NCBI GenBank assembly: GCA_947396885.1
Contig: OX377204.1
Coordinates: 89,600,728 to 89,664,727 of the forward strand
DNA length: 64,000 nucleotides
From: Heligmosomoides polygyrus polygyrus
Lineage: Eukaryota; Nematoda; Chromadorea; Rhabditida; Heligmosomidae
Reading direction: 5' to 3'
In this document: one piece after another, positions 44,760 through 59,700 of the stretch
Layout: every line of letters begins with the position of its first letter
Numbering within the stretch: position 1 is the first letter of the stretch
Notes under the pieces: model-generated
What the model was told of the DNA's origin: nothing
Databases searched by the model: none
What the model saw: only the letters and a program-made list of their open reading frames with translations
Program-made: the position numbers and the translations under genes

Positions 44760-46277
44760 ATAGAGGGCCAAGGTGTGGGGGAAAAGTTGCTTAGATATCT
44801 AGAGTGTAGGTCAATGTGGGCACCTCGGATGAAGACATTGTCGGATGTGGTCATAGACGGCTTCAGTATTGCATTGATTGACAAGAATGGCCGTTGATTT
44901 TATATGCTGCTTATGGCTCGTTTCCAAGTCAGTCGCTTCACATGCATGTGCTATACAGACAGTTAGTTACCGGGCCTATCTCGCTAGCATCCGCAGGGTG
45001 GGATTAAGAGAGGGTCAAAATATACTCTTGCGTGAGCTGATCTGGACTCGAGTTCTACTGACTCTACGGGGTTCATCATTATGAATGGTTATCGGCCTTT
45101 TGTATATCGCGGCTTTTTTTTTTTGGAGCTCACGTTACCATTCGTTAAATGATGGTAAGGCTTATAACAGACTCCACTTCCTTGTAGTTCGTCGCCCGCA
45201 GTCACTTGGCCATCTTAAGTTCCCACTAAGCATTCAGCAGCATGGGTAAATCTATCGGGTAACCAAACAGCTTTCACCCAGCAAAAGTGCGAAGGAACTG
45301 TAGATAAAATTATGGGCTTCAGCGAAAGCTGTAAACTATGTTCTCAATGCCATATTGTTTACATGACTAATGGTTTCATTCTCTTTTTAAACGCCCATTG
45401 TATTACCTTATTTTTTATATTGTTCATGCTAAACATTTGTCTGTGCCTCTACATTTTGCCGACAAGTGAGGCTGTCGGGATCCTGACAACTGTTCGAAAA
45501 CAATAATCTACCTTTAACATTTCCTTTCGAACTGACGTGGCGCAATACGGGAATGGGGTGCACTACCTTGTAGGCTTAGAAATCTTCAATATACAGCTGC
45601 GGTGGGATAGGGTCTCCGGACATCTCCCCCCTCGGCCGCAGTCTCGGCGCACGAGCCCTGTTTTGTTTCGCGTCTGGTGTCTCGCCACACCTTGGAGTCC
45701 CTTTCTTAGCCCAATCTGTGGTCTACTCTGCTGTCGCGAGGGATTGAATACTACTTCGGATTCCTAGCGGGTGCCCACTATCACGCTGGGATTGTACTAA
45801 AATAGTGGGCCCCAGTATGAAAAGAGCAAAAAAAAATCGTTACAAAAGCGCACCCACCATACCTGTATTGCGCCACTGACTTGATGATACTACTATTGCG
45901 TTAGAATAAGAATGTTCAGATATTTGGCTTACGTCCAGAAACTTATTTTGAAGGGTTTTTTACCTTTACCTACCGCAATCGATTGAAACTTCGAAACAAA
46001 TTGCCAGATTCGTGATCGGTACTTTAAATGACCCCTGGGGCGAAGTTTTGGCGAAGATGTTCCTCGACCCCTCTTCGACCTCTGGGGTCGTGAAAGTGCA
46101 AAAGGGTCGTTTCCTCTTCTGAATGCACTGTAAGGTGTAGCGATGGTCCGTTCCTTCCTTGCCTCACCCTATCTTGCCCTATTATCTAGTGCTCAATTTG
46201 TCTACCAATTGTGCATGCTCCGAAAACAGTGCACGCATGGATGGGTGTGTGACCGAAATTGTTCCGTTTTTCTTCAG
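44760..46277. other. atg-9: Region upstream of the first visible atg-9 exon
   Basis: The atg-9 initiator exon and promoter should lie here or further upstream, because the exon at 46278 begins at a splice acceptor. I could not identify a convincing ATG exon ending in phase 0, nor a promoter motif. The open frames seen are short and of unlikely composition. Confidence 0.4.
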
Positions 46278-47744
46278 CGCATTGATGATGAGTATGAAGA
46301 CGGCGACCAGCGTGCCAGCACTTGCAATTCGATTCTGCCAATTGTGAATACAGGACGAAATATGTTGTTTGGTGGTGGGCCCAGTAATACTGAGTCATCT
46401 CCTTTGTGAGTTTATTGTTAATATACTTACTTGTTCCATTTTTTACTTGATTTTGAATAAAATTCGTAAGATCATCGAAAAGCAAAATGTTTCAGCACTT
46501 TTGGGCGTACATACCATTTTCACATCGAATTTGATATTTTTCAAATCAAATTGGGCACTTTTGCGTCGAATTGACACTTTTTTAAGCTAGTCCAAGACAT
46601 TAGAGATCAAAGTGAGAGTCTTCGAAATCGGAGCGTGCTTCTTACAGGTTAGATACAGACCATCCAGAATCGTTAAGATAATTTTTTGTTCAAGGAAAAT
46701 TTGGTACAGCTTCCTTAAGATTTCCTTTTAATTGCTTTCTTTTGTTATGCTCGAGTGAGTTTAATAATTTTATAAAACTTGAAATTTCAAAGAAAAAATA
46801 GTGTGCTAAATTTTAGTCTTAAAAGCAACAATGCAACGCTCATTTATTGCATTAAAAGACCAGATCACGCCATCCACACAAAACTCGCCCCTATTTTTAT
46901 TTGATTGATACTGTAAATGCTGATTACATGAAGCATAAAAGTGGAGATATGTGTGTTCTGTTCAACTGTTTTTATTTTATCGTTTACACTTGTAAAACTC
47001 TATGCAATCAGAAGTTTCGCTATTAGGCGAGGACATGGCGCAGTCTCTTTTTGCAGCTAAAATGGAGGCCTCCTGCTCTTTAAAACAAGCTTCAAGCCAT
47101 TACTTTTCCTCGAAAATTAGAATTTATTATTTTATTTATTTTATAAATATTAATATATTTATTATTTAATTTATTTTTTTAAAGAAATTTCTATTTAAAT
47201 TTCGAGCAATGTCTTCACATATCGGACAGGTGAATTAAAACTTCAAAGAAATTGCACAAAAATTTTCTTTAGCAAAACTTATTCTGACCGTTTTGAAGGT
47301 CTAGTTTAATGTAGAAGAAACTCGTTTCGATTTGGTTGAGTTCGCTTTGGTTTCAAAAGGTTTAGGTTGGTTTAAAAGAAAGTCTAGTTTGATCCGCAAA
47401 GTGTCCAATTCGACGTGAAAATGGTTTATTTGCATTTCTAATCCTCAGTTCGTCTCCAGATAAAGCTAGTTATTCATTTAAGAGGTAGCTATTGTGGTAA
47501 AAGTAATAGCTAGGAGCTCTTCTTGTAACTCATTTGCTTCTCAGTGGGTGCATAGTGTTGCTATTCTCCCTGCTGCTTCAGATTTTCGGGCAGGTCAACA
47601 CCTGGCGAGGGCTACCATTCACCACCGACAAGTCATGCTGTTGGATCGTCGTCACATGACGACACCGGTCACACGCCTCCGGTGATGTCCTCGTCGGCTC
47701 GCCACAATGATCAGAGATGGGACCACATAGAGAATTTGGACAGG
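46278..47744 (+). CDS. atg-9: ATG9 exons, cytosolic N-terminus
   Basis: Exon 46278-46405 reads RIDDEYEDGDQRA and leaves two bases; 47582-47744 completes the codon and reads HSPPTSHAVGSSSHDD and then RWDHIENLDR. The acidic, Ser/Pro-rich N-terminus followed by W-x-H-I-x-N-L-D is the normal lead-in to the ATG9 membrane core. The 1.2-kb intron between them is largely a TIR element (46515-47427). Confidence 0.82.
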
Positions 47745-50700
47745 GTACGGTGGCTTCTTAAGCGTCTTCTTTCGCTGTTCTTATCTGTAAGTCGAATAAT
47801 TTGCTTCAGTTTTTCACATTAGTCTACGAGTATCATCAAGGCGGTGGATTTCTGACGATAGCCGTCAAGAAGGTGTTCAATCTCGTGCAGTTTGTATTCG
47901 TCGTGGTCAGTTGCTTAAGTTTTTTAGATGCTCTAGAATTTGGGCTTATTACCTTAGAGACATCTTGTAATTACAAAATGAGTGATTGATTTATTAGTCT
48001 AGTCCTATCACATAGCCACGAGTTCATTATACGCAAGAGGCTGTGTTTGGTTAAAGGTACTTTCAGAAATAGAAAGAAATAGAAGTGGTCCTGGTCTTCA
48101 GAGCATAGTTTGTGGTTGTTCAGTGGTTTTTAGACTAGATTATTGCTGGTGACTGTTCAGACTCATACGAAATATGCGGCACGGATACTGCAGTGGTCCT
48201 TCATCCTGTATTCTACGTAGCAGCAAGAAATAATAATGCATGGCGGAAACCTAAGCAGTGGGAGATGAGAATGCTGAAGGGAAAAATAGATACGATGAAA
48301 AAATCGAAGGAGAATGAGGAGTGACTAGAACAATTAAGGATTTTACAAGGCGCGTGTAGCGCTGTTGGAGGAGCCCCCCCCCTCTCTCGAATGAAGCGTG
48401 ATCAATTCATGGATCACTGGTTTCCGCCCAGACCAACGAAAGCTTTAATCCCTTCAGATGTCAGCGAATTGATACCGGACTTGTCTGGAAAAGATAACGC
48501 ACTGGTTTGTTTATCAGCTGGTCACCGAAACTCGTAGCTGAAGATAAATACGCTTTCAAATTGCGTCCACGACATATCGTAGATCCCGTAGAAGTAGAAC
48601 GTGTGGGGAATCGTGGAAGACTAACGCCGTCCTTCATCATTTTCCGTTTAAGGCAGCACGACGGAATAATGTGCAGCAGAAATGGAAGGAAGAATTGTAG
48701 AGGAATTACGAGTGACTATCACCGCTGCAAGAAGTGTGGTGCAGGAACCCGCTCCGCCTTGAAAAATAAGTTGTAATAGAACCATCTCGGTTTTGAGCCT
48801 TAGATGGCGGGAAACGGATTGAGTATGGATTTCAGCCTGTTTTGCTTTCGTAGTTAAAATAGAAACTTGTTGGAGCGAGGATAACCTTTCAACCTGTCGT
48901 GGGGCAAAGGTGTCAGTAGGATGAGGTTGTAGTTTGTCAGGTTTGAAAACACGACGAAACGTCCGTACTAGAAAAATCCACCGAAAGTACCTCGAAAGGC
49001 TCACAGAGGAACGACTCGCATGCGTATTTTTGATGTGGTTTGATTTGATTGACCTATAAGATTAATTCGGGTGACTACCTGAGGCGGATTCATCAACGAC
49101 TTACAGAGATTTAACGGAGAAATTGCAGCCGAAATTCCTGATAACGCCAACATTTCACTATATCGCCTGTTGATAAGTCGAGTTAATTCGCGTTTTTTCA
49201 GGAATTACGGATGCAATTTTTCCGTTAAAACTCTGTAAGTTGTTGATGAATTCGGGAGCTGATGGACAAATCAGTGTTTTATCCTTTCCAAACAAGTCTG
49301 GCACCAATTCAACAACCCCGAAGGGTTAGAAACTTTGGGTGCACTGGGCGGGGAATCCGAACCGAGACATTGAGTCGGATTGCATGCAATAGCCGACACC
49401 TCTTCCGACTGCGCTACCACGCGTCTGCAAAGAAGTACTGACAATGAAATACCGAGTTATTCCGATGGGAGAATCTGGAAAGCATGGAATGTTCCTTGGT
49501 TTCCTAATTTTGTGAAGAAAACTTCTTACATGATTCTCTAATCAACCTAAAGCCGCTGCAGTGCTAACGAAGCAGTGTATGTGTACTTTGTGTGCAGTGT
49601 GCCATGAAGGATTTTAAAGATTTTCTACGAGCCATGATTCCAAGCGGTTCAGTGGTCAGGGAAATCATCTAGGATGATTGTCCTGGTTAAGCAACCAGGG
49701 CATGTAATGCGTTGGCGTTTTCAACAATAGGTTCTTTTGGAAGAAACCGGTAGTCGAAACACTATACATCCATTTTTCTCTGATATAAGGTTCTTTAAGC
49801 AGTATGTGCTGAAAAAAAAACATTTAAATAGAGGACCTCCTCGAGGCAATTCTGATGATTTTTATTGTACTTGGTATATTTAATGTTTATTTCCATCGTG
49901 TGCCTTTATAACTCGGTGATGAACTCTATTCATTCCTTAGTAAATAGTTGAGTTTATGGCACATACTTTAGAAAAGGGTTGCGAATTATGGGGTATGGAG
50001 TCGTCTTGCTGAAGAAACCTTATTTCTTATAGAAATAATTGAGTAGAAAACCTTATGCATGACCTGCCTTTTTATTGTTTTTGAATTCGAGCTACTTCTT
50101 TGGTTTCAGAGCTTTTCGACGTTTTTCCTGCAGTGCATTGACTACGATGTACTTTTCGCGAATAAAAATGTTACCGCTTCGGGTGATAAAATTACGGGAA
50201 AACGGACCTTCGATGTGAGTGACTTCTTCTCTACATTTTGCATCTCCATAGATACTTTGTTCTTGATAGGCGTACTACTTCTAACAATTCTGCGCTTTGC
50301 AGGACGCCATTATTTCGAACTGCGCAGGTCATCTGCATCCGTTAGTGGTTTTCTCTATACTGGTGGCGATTATCTTCTGGATTTTACGTGTCGTGAAGAC
50401 GACATATTATTTGTTGGAGCTACACGAAGTAAGTAGATTTTTTTAGACTTTGAAGCAACACTTTTGCCTTTGCAAGCAAGGTTTTCATGTGTTTGTGAAT
50501 GCGGAGTTTTCCCTGTATCGTACTTATTTCTGATCATATAGGCTAGAAAAAAAAACGATGTAGAGGTTCACATTCAGATCCAGCTTTTCTATGGCTCCGC
50601 GCTGCTTATAAAAGATGCTCAACTGTCTAATCTCACCTGGCATGCAGTCGTTCAGCGTATTTGTGAGGTATGTTGCTCCAGAGTGTTTCTAACGCCAGTG

Positions 50701-53700
50701 ATTCAAATCGAAGCTCACGAGGAGCGCTGAGAATGAATAAGAGTTTCGAAGCTGCTCTAGTTGATGGACGGCGAAGAAAAAGAGAGTAAAAAGAGAGTGA
50801 TGTTCAGGATCTGGGGGGAGGGTCTTTAGATTATGATTGCTGCCGGTTATCCCATGCTTTTTAGGCGCAAATAGACTCGGGGAGGGGGGGGGGGGGGAAG
50901 GAGGATCACCTTATGCTCAATGGTTATCGCCTTGGTAAGAAGGCCCATGGATGTCCAGTCACATCAGGAATGGCCTATCTCAGTTCACCGTAGGAATAGA
51001 ACACACCAGTGCTGCAAAAAGTTCTAGTTTCATGTCGCACAAAGCGTGCTGCCCTACACAGTGACCCTTCCCCCAGCGTTTTTACGGCCTTTTGATAACG
51101 CTCAGAACACTTCCAGTGTTATTCCTTTTCTACCCCGGAAACATTGCACATGTTGAAATCGTTCCTGCTTTGATATTGGCCGTGTTTTTTTTTTTTCTGA
51201 AGCCTGTTGATTACCTTGTTGTTTAGTAGCCAGATATTCCCTAAGTCGAGTGAGAAGCTTTCATATTGTTTAGCGTTTTGCTTGCTTTAAGAATTCAGAA
51301 CAAGTTACGGTCTACCCAAGTAAACGTAGGAGACCCGTTAGTAGGAAGGAGAAGTGAATGTGAAACGTTTTGTTCAGCAGAAGAATCCAGATCTCACCTA
51401 CAGTGTTTGCAATGGTGAGAAGGACTATATCGTGACCAGATAAAGGGCTCTTCCATTGTGATAGCGCTCTATTTTTGGAATCGCTGCGAGCTCCTAGGAA
51501 AGGGATTAGCCTTGCGCGGATAGACTTCCTTTGTTACTTTGACTATAAGTGTGCCTTCTCATTCTACGCTTCTATTGTTTGGAAGATTGCTCATTTTTTA
51601 GGTGCAAAAGCATCTTCATCTGAAGGTGGATCGTGATCATATAACGCCTTTCGATCTCTACAATCGCATCCTACGATTCAAAAATTATCTTGTTGCTCTC
51701 GTCAACACGGTGAGTTCTTGCTTCATTGAAGATTTTGTGTTCTGAATTCACTGTGTAGTGTTAATTTCATATATTGCTTTGCTCATTTAAAGTACTCTGA
51801 GCAGGTTGTGATTTATATCTAAGCCTATTTATATTAAAGTATTTTTAGATATCTTATATGCAATTCTGAGAATGTCTTATTCTATTTTATTTTAATTATT
51901 TATTCATGACGTGGACTAAGGCAACAAGTGAAAATACAATGTTAGAATTAAAAAAAAACAAACTCAATCAAAAACAAGTAAATACAATTGAACGCACTCA
52001 TCGTACACGAAAAAGCAGCTTCTTGAAACCATGCAAGGATAGACCTAAGACTTCCTCAGTTGTGCTCAAAATGTGACTGAACTCCCTTAAATTTTTGTAG
52101 GTGAAAAGTTTGCTTGGGCTCGTGATTTTGCCACCGAAACATAAAGTCTGAGCTTCCCTCTTATGTTTCTTGTCAGCCAAAAAAGTTTAGTGGGTTTATA
52201 GAAGCCCTACCAGTGGGTATTCTAAACATCATGAGGTCAGCTCGTTTCCTTCTAATGAAAAGGCTTGGTAAACCTAATATCTTAGCTCTCTCAGCACCAT
52301 TTGGCATCTGGTAATAGTTATTCCCGTATCACCTCATCATCAGCTTACGAGTGAAACTATTCTGAACATTTTCTAAAAGAAGAATGTCTTATGGTTAGAC
52401 ATCCCTTCTCTTTGACCTATTTCTTATATACATGACAGCGGTAAGCATACCTTTCTCCCACTCTTCATGCGAGTAGCTCGATAATGGATTTATTCGTCCT
52501 CACTGAGAACGTTTAGACCATTAAGCCCATGTTCGGGCCTTTAGAATAGTCCAGTTACGAGCGGATTACAGATTTCGGGTTGTCTGGGATGTATAGTTCA
52601 AAGTTCGTTTTTCATACCTCTTTGCTTACCAGGTGTGATATAAATTCTCTATTGCGGCCGACGAACTCGTTTTTCGCAAGGCTTGAGAGAGGCTCGAAAT
52701 GCTTTTGACTCTGTGAAACTAACTGGATCAAAACGTCGAGTCCACCTCTCTACCAGGGACAACATGCTCCCAGGAATAATAGGAAACGATGCCGCATCTG
52801 TGCGGCTGAATTCTCCGATCCCTCCAGAGCAAAGAAATCGGATCAGTGGCCACCATGGAGCCTGTGAGAGCTATTGATATGGTCAAACGTACTGCTCCTA
52901 GTGCGGATAGTCGAAAGTGTGCGCCAAGCAGTATACGCGATCTCACAGCTCGCACGCGCTAGCCAGCGCTAGGCACTCCTGCTGATAAGAGAAAGCAAAG
53001 CTTACTAACTCCACTTGATATGCATCGAAGGAAGCTCACTCTGGGATGATTTTAATGTAAAATGCATGCTTGGTGTTGTATCATGAAGAGAAATAGGGTT
53101 TAGAAAGGCTCACAAGGGCTTCTGGGTTAGCGAACGAAATCCAACCGTGAACAGGAGGAGCGAATACATCTCCATTACCAGTGATCTCTTGCCTTTTATC
53201 CGTTTCTGCGAGCTATGAGGTCGCGCATACTGCTCGATGAACATTTTCTACTTTCCTGCGCTAGGAGCAGTATATCTGACCAGCACCAGTAGGTCTCACT
53301 TGCTCCATGGTGGCCAGTTGATCCGGTTTCTTAGCGCTGGAGGCATCGGTGACTTCGTCCGCACAGATGTGACATCGTTTCCTAGCATTCCTGGGGCATG
53401 TTGCTCCTGATAAGGAGGTGGACGCGATGTTTATGATCCAATGAGTTTCACAGAGTCAAAGCATTTCGAGCGTCTCTCAAGCCTTGAGGAAGACGAGTTC
53501 GTCGAAACGTCGGCCGCATTTAAGATTTTTTGATCAAACCTGGTAGGCAAAGAAGATTGAAAACACTTACTCTCAAAATGCCGAGGTTTCAAGAACATCG
53601 AACTTGAAACTTTGGATGGTATATGCCCTCAGCTCCTGGTAATCATACAAAGATCAAGGTTATGGTGTTTTGTGCATGGCGCGTCAGCCTTGCGTCTTGG

Positions 53701-56700
53701 TTATCAGCTCCATGTCGACCTGTTTTTGTTTCTAAAATTTTATTTACTAAAGGTGCTGAGAGTGATATTGTGCTAGGTGTAAACATTGTCGGTAACAGGA
53801 TCTTTAACTCTTCAAAAGCTTGTCAAATGCTGCACGTCATATCCCATAAGAAGTGATAAAGGAAGACAATCCTTTTGAAAAATTAGTCTTTCTCTATTCC
53901 AGCGAGCGCTGCCACCGGTGTTCAATGTGCCTTTTATTGGCCCTGTGCCCTACCTTCCAAATGGTCTGAAGTCTAATCTGCGGCGTGTGCTTTTCTTTGG
54001 GTGAGGTTCTGCTGCTTCTTTCTATTTTTTTTACTGCTGTGAGCGAGAAAATGCTTCAGATCGACATCTCCCTGGGCAGGTCCCTATTTGAAGGAGGAGT
54101 ACAAGGACTTGGACAATCTGGAAGTGTTAACGAGGCAAATGGAGAAGGATGTAAGTGCTCCGATAGTCTGTTTTGAAGGGTTGTCTGTTCGACATGGAGG
54201 AACTGCTTACACGTCATTCTTTAGGTGGCCATGTATGGATTTCTGAATCTGATCTTCTTCCCGTTAATATTTCTCTATCAAATTCTGTACTCATTCTTCA
54301 CGCTAACTGAGCTGATCAAGAGGAGCCCAGATGCTCTAGGAATGCGAAGATATTCGAACTATGGAAGGTACTGGTGGCTTTTTATTCTATAGCCAGTTGC
54401 CACTTTTCTTCATCTAAAAGTTTCCTTCAAGGTACCGACTGAGACACTTCAATGAGCTCGACCACGAGCTGGGCACTCGCCTTAATCGAACGAATCTCCA
54501 TGCGAATGCCTATCTCAATCAGTTCACGTCTGTGTTGACGGAGGTGCTCGCGAAGAATATTGCGTTCATGGCCGGAGCCGTAGCTGGCGTACTGGCGATT
54601 CTGTCCGCATGGGACGAGGACGTGCTTCAGGTTTGTATTTCAGTCGTCACTTTCTGTAAAACTCGAACTTCTTCATCTTCGCCCATAGACGAGTGGGTTT
54701 TTTTTTTGTTTTGAGAACGATATTGTGCTACACAGTATCAGCACAGGATCGTTCACGGGCGCGTGTAGCGCAGTCGGAGGGGCGCCGGCTGTCGCCTGCA
54801 CCCGATACCAGGTTCCTGGTTCGGATTTCCCGCCCAGGCCAACCAAGCCTTCCATCCCTCCGGGGTCGGTGAATTGGTACCAGACTTGTCTGGGAAGGGT
54901 AAAGCGCTAACTTTTTGATCGGCTGGCTACCGCAAGTCATTGCATGGCCAAATACGCATTCAAATCGCCTCCCCGACATCCCGTAGAAGTAGAATGCGTG
55001 GCGCATCCCAAAGGGGATTGAATAACGCCGTCCTTTATCCTTTATCCTTTATTGTATTGTATTGTAATATAGTTGTGCTATTGTTGCAAGACTTTTCGAT
55101 TCGAACAACCCAATATTTCCATGTTTGCAAGCCACAGAGTTTACCTTACAACGATTTCAATATCATGTCGATATAACCTCGTGTTTTGCCAAGCAAAGGT
55201 GCCGCACTCTTCCTAGACCCCATCTGTCGTAGATAGTTATTCATATGTTTTAGGCGCACGTAGGCCAACATTTAAAGAACACAAAGTGACTCACCTTCCC
55301 TCCTTCCACGTGGTGCATGTGCTTAGCTCTCTCTCTGCTTTTTGAGCCGGGGACGATTGCATATTTTTTGAGGAAATATTTATGGTTGTGATTCGGCTGA
55401 AACCGGTTCCATCCCTCATTTTTTGGCGGGTGAAAGCAGTTTGAAATTAACGATGGTCTGACGATCATCATCGTTAAATTGAAGTATTTACATCCAATAT
55501 TTATTACATGCTTCATCGTGTCGAAGACAGAAAAGACACAACTCAAAACGATAGATAACTGAAATAACAGCGAACAGAAGTAAACAACAAAGGAAACAAG
55601 CTGGTAGGCTTCATAGTTCTCTTTGCATGTGCTTTGTAAATATGAAAGCTGTTCAGAGGCTGTTTTTTTTTTGTTGGTAACTTCATCGAGCTTCAAAGCT
55701 TTCTGACAAAAAATGCCTCTAATGTGTGGGTTGTGGGTTTGAGAGACACCAGAAGACTGTTCTTTCTAGCGAATGAACTCCCAGCATGAAAGAATTAGTA
55801 CATCTGACTGAACAAAGTACTGCCAATAAGAACGTCATAAACCAGAAATAGATCGTTGCTTTTCCCTCTAATTTGCGAAGATTGAAATCCTATCCTCTTA
55901 TTTTAAATAGCACTACTAGGAACATTACCATACCATAACTGAAAGCCAAACGATTTTATTTATTTATTCATTTATTTATTGGTGCATCGAAAAAGAGTTT
56001 TGAGTTTTGCCTATTGTTCTTTGATGTAATAGCGCGTCTTTTGGCGCAAAAATAAATAAATAACGACGCGAGGACGCGCATTTTATGCGCTTTTCTAGTG
56101 AAGCTATTATGGACACGCTCTATCTAGTCTTAGTATGGTACTCTTTTTGTTTAAATATTTTTCTTTCGAACGTGTACCATTCTTGTATGTTAACGAAATA
56201 AGGAGCGTAAAGACTCCTATGACGCAAAACTAGTTTTTTCATGCCTACATCGATGGTATTCAAGATAAAGTGCGGAACAGGTTCTCTTATGGTAGCTGTT
56301 AGCTGAACGCGTTAAGTGAGCCCTGTTCAAGGTCACGTCTCGCGTATACAAAATTTAATAGTGCAGGAAGTGTAGTTTTAGAGGCTGTTTGTCTCTCCAA
56401 AGTCGTCTGAACACTAGAAAATGATTTTCCATTTAGATAGAGCATGTGCTGACTGTGATCTCGGTCTGCGGTGTCATTATGCTAGTGTGCCACCGTTTGA
56501 TGGCGGACGAGAATCTGGTTTGGCAGCCGGAAGCGTTAATGACACACATCGCAAGCGAACTGCACTACGTGCCGTCGGAATGGAAGGGACAGGTACGAAT
56601 CCAGGAGCCTCATAGGTAACCCGGCATGTGGTTTGACGCTGCTAATACATGAAGAAATTTCATGGAGCTGCTGGTTACATTATTTTATCGTGTTTGCATT

Positions 56701-59700
56701 AAAATTGTGGCAGCACCAAATATGAGTTGATGGCACATTTTTTAGTGCAATTAACGAGAATTGGAAGTTTGTAGGAAATCTTTCAAATGATTGCTTCCTA
56801 GCTTAGTGGTTATATTTTTGGCCTTGCCTTATAAATTCGATTAAGTCAATCTTTTGTTGTCAACATATTGGGTTTTAAGCGTTTATCGGTTGTAAGAAAA
56901 GCGCAGAGTAAATGATGATTGGGAAGTGGAGGAGGAGGTTTGATAATGTTTGGGGAGGGTCGCTATACAGAAAATTTAGTAAGGTAGTTTTAGAAGGTAT
57001 TATTTAGACCTAACCGTTTGCTGCCGATGCATCCCATTGAGTCGCGGGTTGATGTGCAAATTTGCTCATAAACCCGCTATACTGTAGCGTGTGGCTGCTG
57101 CCGTTGCGTCGCGGATCGCGTCGGCGTCCATGTGATCATTCGATCGATGTCTTGTGTGCCCGAGATGACACTCCGGGCAAGCGGGTCGTGGAGCAATGGC
57201 AGTGACGTTGTTTCATACGAAGGGGTCGGGGTTCGGTTCTCCTGCGTTGCCGCATTCTTGCACAACATCCCTTTCCTAGCCTGGTTCTAGCCTGCAGGCT
57301 ACCCCTGGGCGACGAAAACGAGCTCCAATGACAACTGCTCTGACGACGTGAGCAGGCGCTGGCACATTGTCACGGCAGCAAGTGGTTAGGTCTAATGGCT
57401 ATCGTTCTAGAGAGTCAGCATTTTATTGTCCAATTTCTTTGATAATGCGAGCAGCAGAGGTAAGGAATGAAGGTATATGTCGCGTAGGTGAGCAGCATTG
57501 GTAGGTTGGAGCGCGCCAGCCAACAATAACCAAACAGAGCACAGCCCGAACACATGCCAGCCCATCAGGGTACCGATTGAATACCCACTCTCTGAACGGC
57601 ATGCCCATTCAATGCGGTCTGATTGGTTTAGGCGTTCCCACCTACCAGTGCTGCTCATCTACGCGACATATACCGGTTGTATACCGGTCACAAGCATATA
57701 CCGGTCACAAGCATTTCGGTTTGGATGACTCGCGTGCTTTTTTAAAGAACCGTGTCACGTTAGTAGAGCCACCAGAGGGCACCCGGGGGACGGTCAGGAG
57801 GTACACCCGCCCTGTGCTGGGGCGTGCCATCTCTCATCGCTTCTCACCCACCCCAACCCCCCTAGGCTTCACCGAGAGTCCAACGTCTGCCTTACGAAAC
57901 CTTTGACACGCAAAACAAAAGTTTCTGGTCCGCTAGGCTGCTGTACCTCTGACGCCATGCCCCAGCAGGGGCGGGTGTACCTCATGTCGCGCTGCCAAAG
58001 CGCCCATCAGGAAAACCCATTCAAATTTTTTACGTCAAGTATGAAATTGGTTTCCCCCTTCTCCGTTCCGGAAAGCCTTTTAGTTTTGCGAAGCGCAATC
58101 GCATCTGGCTCCGCGATGCTTTTTAGCTAAAGTGATGGCACCTAAAGCATGTATTCAAGATGAGGACTGTCAGCACGAGTTTGCCATTTTCTTCCGAGAA
58201 TGATTCAGAATAGAAGCATAAGCTGTGCATTTCAAGAAAATTGAGTTTGACACGATTTCTGACGTTAATTTGGGAGTAATGTTAGAAATAGCTTGCAGTA
58301 TGAACCAAAAGCTCTCTAAGGCTTATGTCATACCACCGCTCACCCCGAGCGAAGCCTAGTGATAAGCTCCCATATCGATCGCGCGAAGCGATGAGTCGAT
58401 ATGGGAGGCTATCATTAGGCTTCGCTAGGGGTGAGCGACGGTATGACACAGGCCTAAGGCTTGCAACGAGCAGGCTTTCACATGGTAGAAAATGCGCAGA
58501 TTATCCTAATAGCATAGGTTTTTGTGTAGCATTGTCCTTCTATACTTCTTCGTGATGTATTTGCTTGGACTGTAACGATTATTAGAAGTTCAGACTCCGA
58601 TTCTACGAGTTTCTTGTAATTCATTGTGGCTTTTATCTAGGCACATACGGAGCAAGTTCGACGGGAGTTCGAGCAGTTGTTCCAGCTAAAATGGATGTTT
58701 TTACTGCAGGAGCTAAGTAGCCCTGTACTGACGCCATTTATTCTTCTGTTTTGGTGAGTCACGTCTTCTCTGAGCGGAAATGGCAGGATGAAACTAATCT
58801 GTTTTTACGCTGTTTTTCACCCTTATACTGTTTGCTTCTACTTACCATTTAGTGAATATAAAGGTTTTAGATATCATTTTAATATGACATTTAAAGGTGA
58901 AAACGTTTATGCTGGACCGCATCCTTTGTATTTTATGTAAAGTTGCGGTTATTTTTACTTTTTGCTTATCTTTGGGATTTGAAGGAAATATTTGCAGTTC
59001 CTGGTCCTTTTTAATGTGAACAGAACTTCACGTTCCGGTCGTGGCGCGTACGCTTCCGCTTTTTTGACCGAACTTCAAGCTTTCCTTGTTTCTCTTGGCC
59101 TTACCGGGAAAATCAGGGGAGTAGTGGAACGGACGCTAGGGAAGCTACAACCAATCTGACATCTGGTCACGATTGTTGAGCCTACGAAGGCGAATGATTG
59201 GCTGCGGCTCTTATAGCGCTCGTCCCCTGTGTCAACCTAGGCAGGCTTCCCCGATAGTCCCGACTTTTTTCGATGTTTAGTCGATAACGAGTATAGAGTG
59301 GGGTCCATCCAGTATCTGTTCCACAACTAGCAGCTTCTCCATGGCTAAAACAGACCTAGATCTTTCTCAGTGGTAAAATATATTGCCATCCGTGTTTAGC
59401 TTTTTCATTGCGAGAGATTTTTTGGTACATGTCGCGAGGGTGAGCAACATTGGGAGTTGGAAGCGCGCCAGCCAATCACAACCAATCGGAGCACCGACCA
59501 AACACATGCCAGCCAACCAGAATACCGATCATAAACACCGTTTTTCAATGGAACGCCCACTCGATGTGGCATGATTGGTTCCTGATGCTGCCCACCTTCG
59601 CTACATGTACCGATTTTTGGATTAGTTTTTTTTTGGATTCTGTGGAGCAAAATCAGGTCCCTTTTTCTGGACTTGCACCGGTATGCCTCGATTAATTTAT

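Noticed and set aside
57077..57268. Minus frame with ENRTPTPSYETTSLPLL
   Set aside because: This is the antisense reading of a tRNA-like sequence, not a protein.
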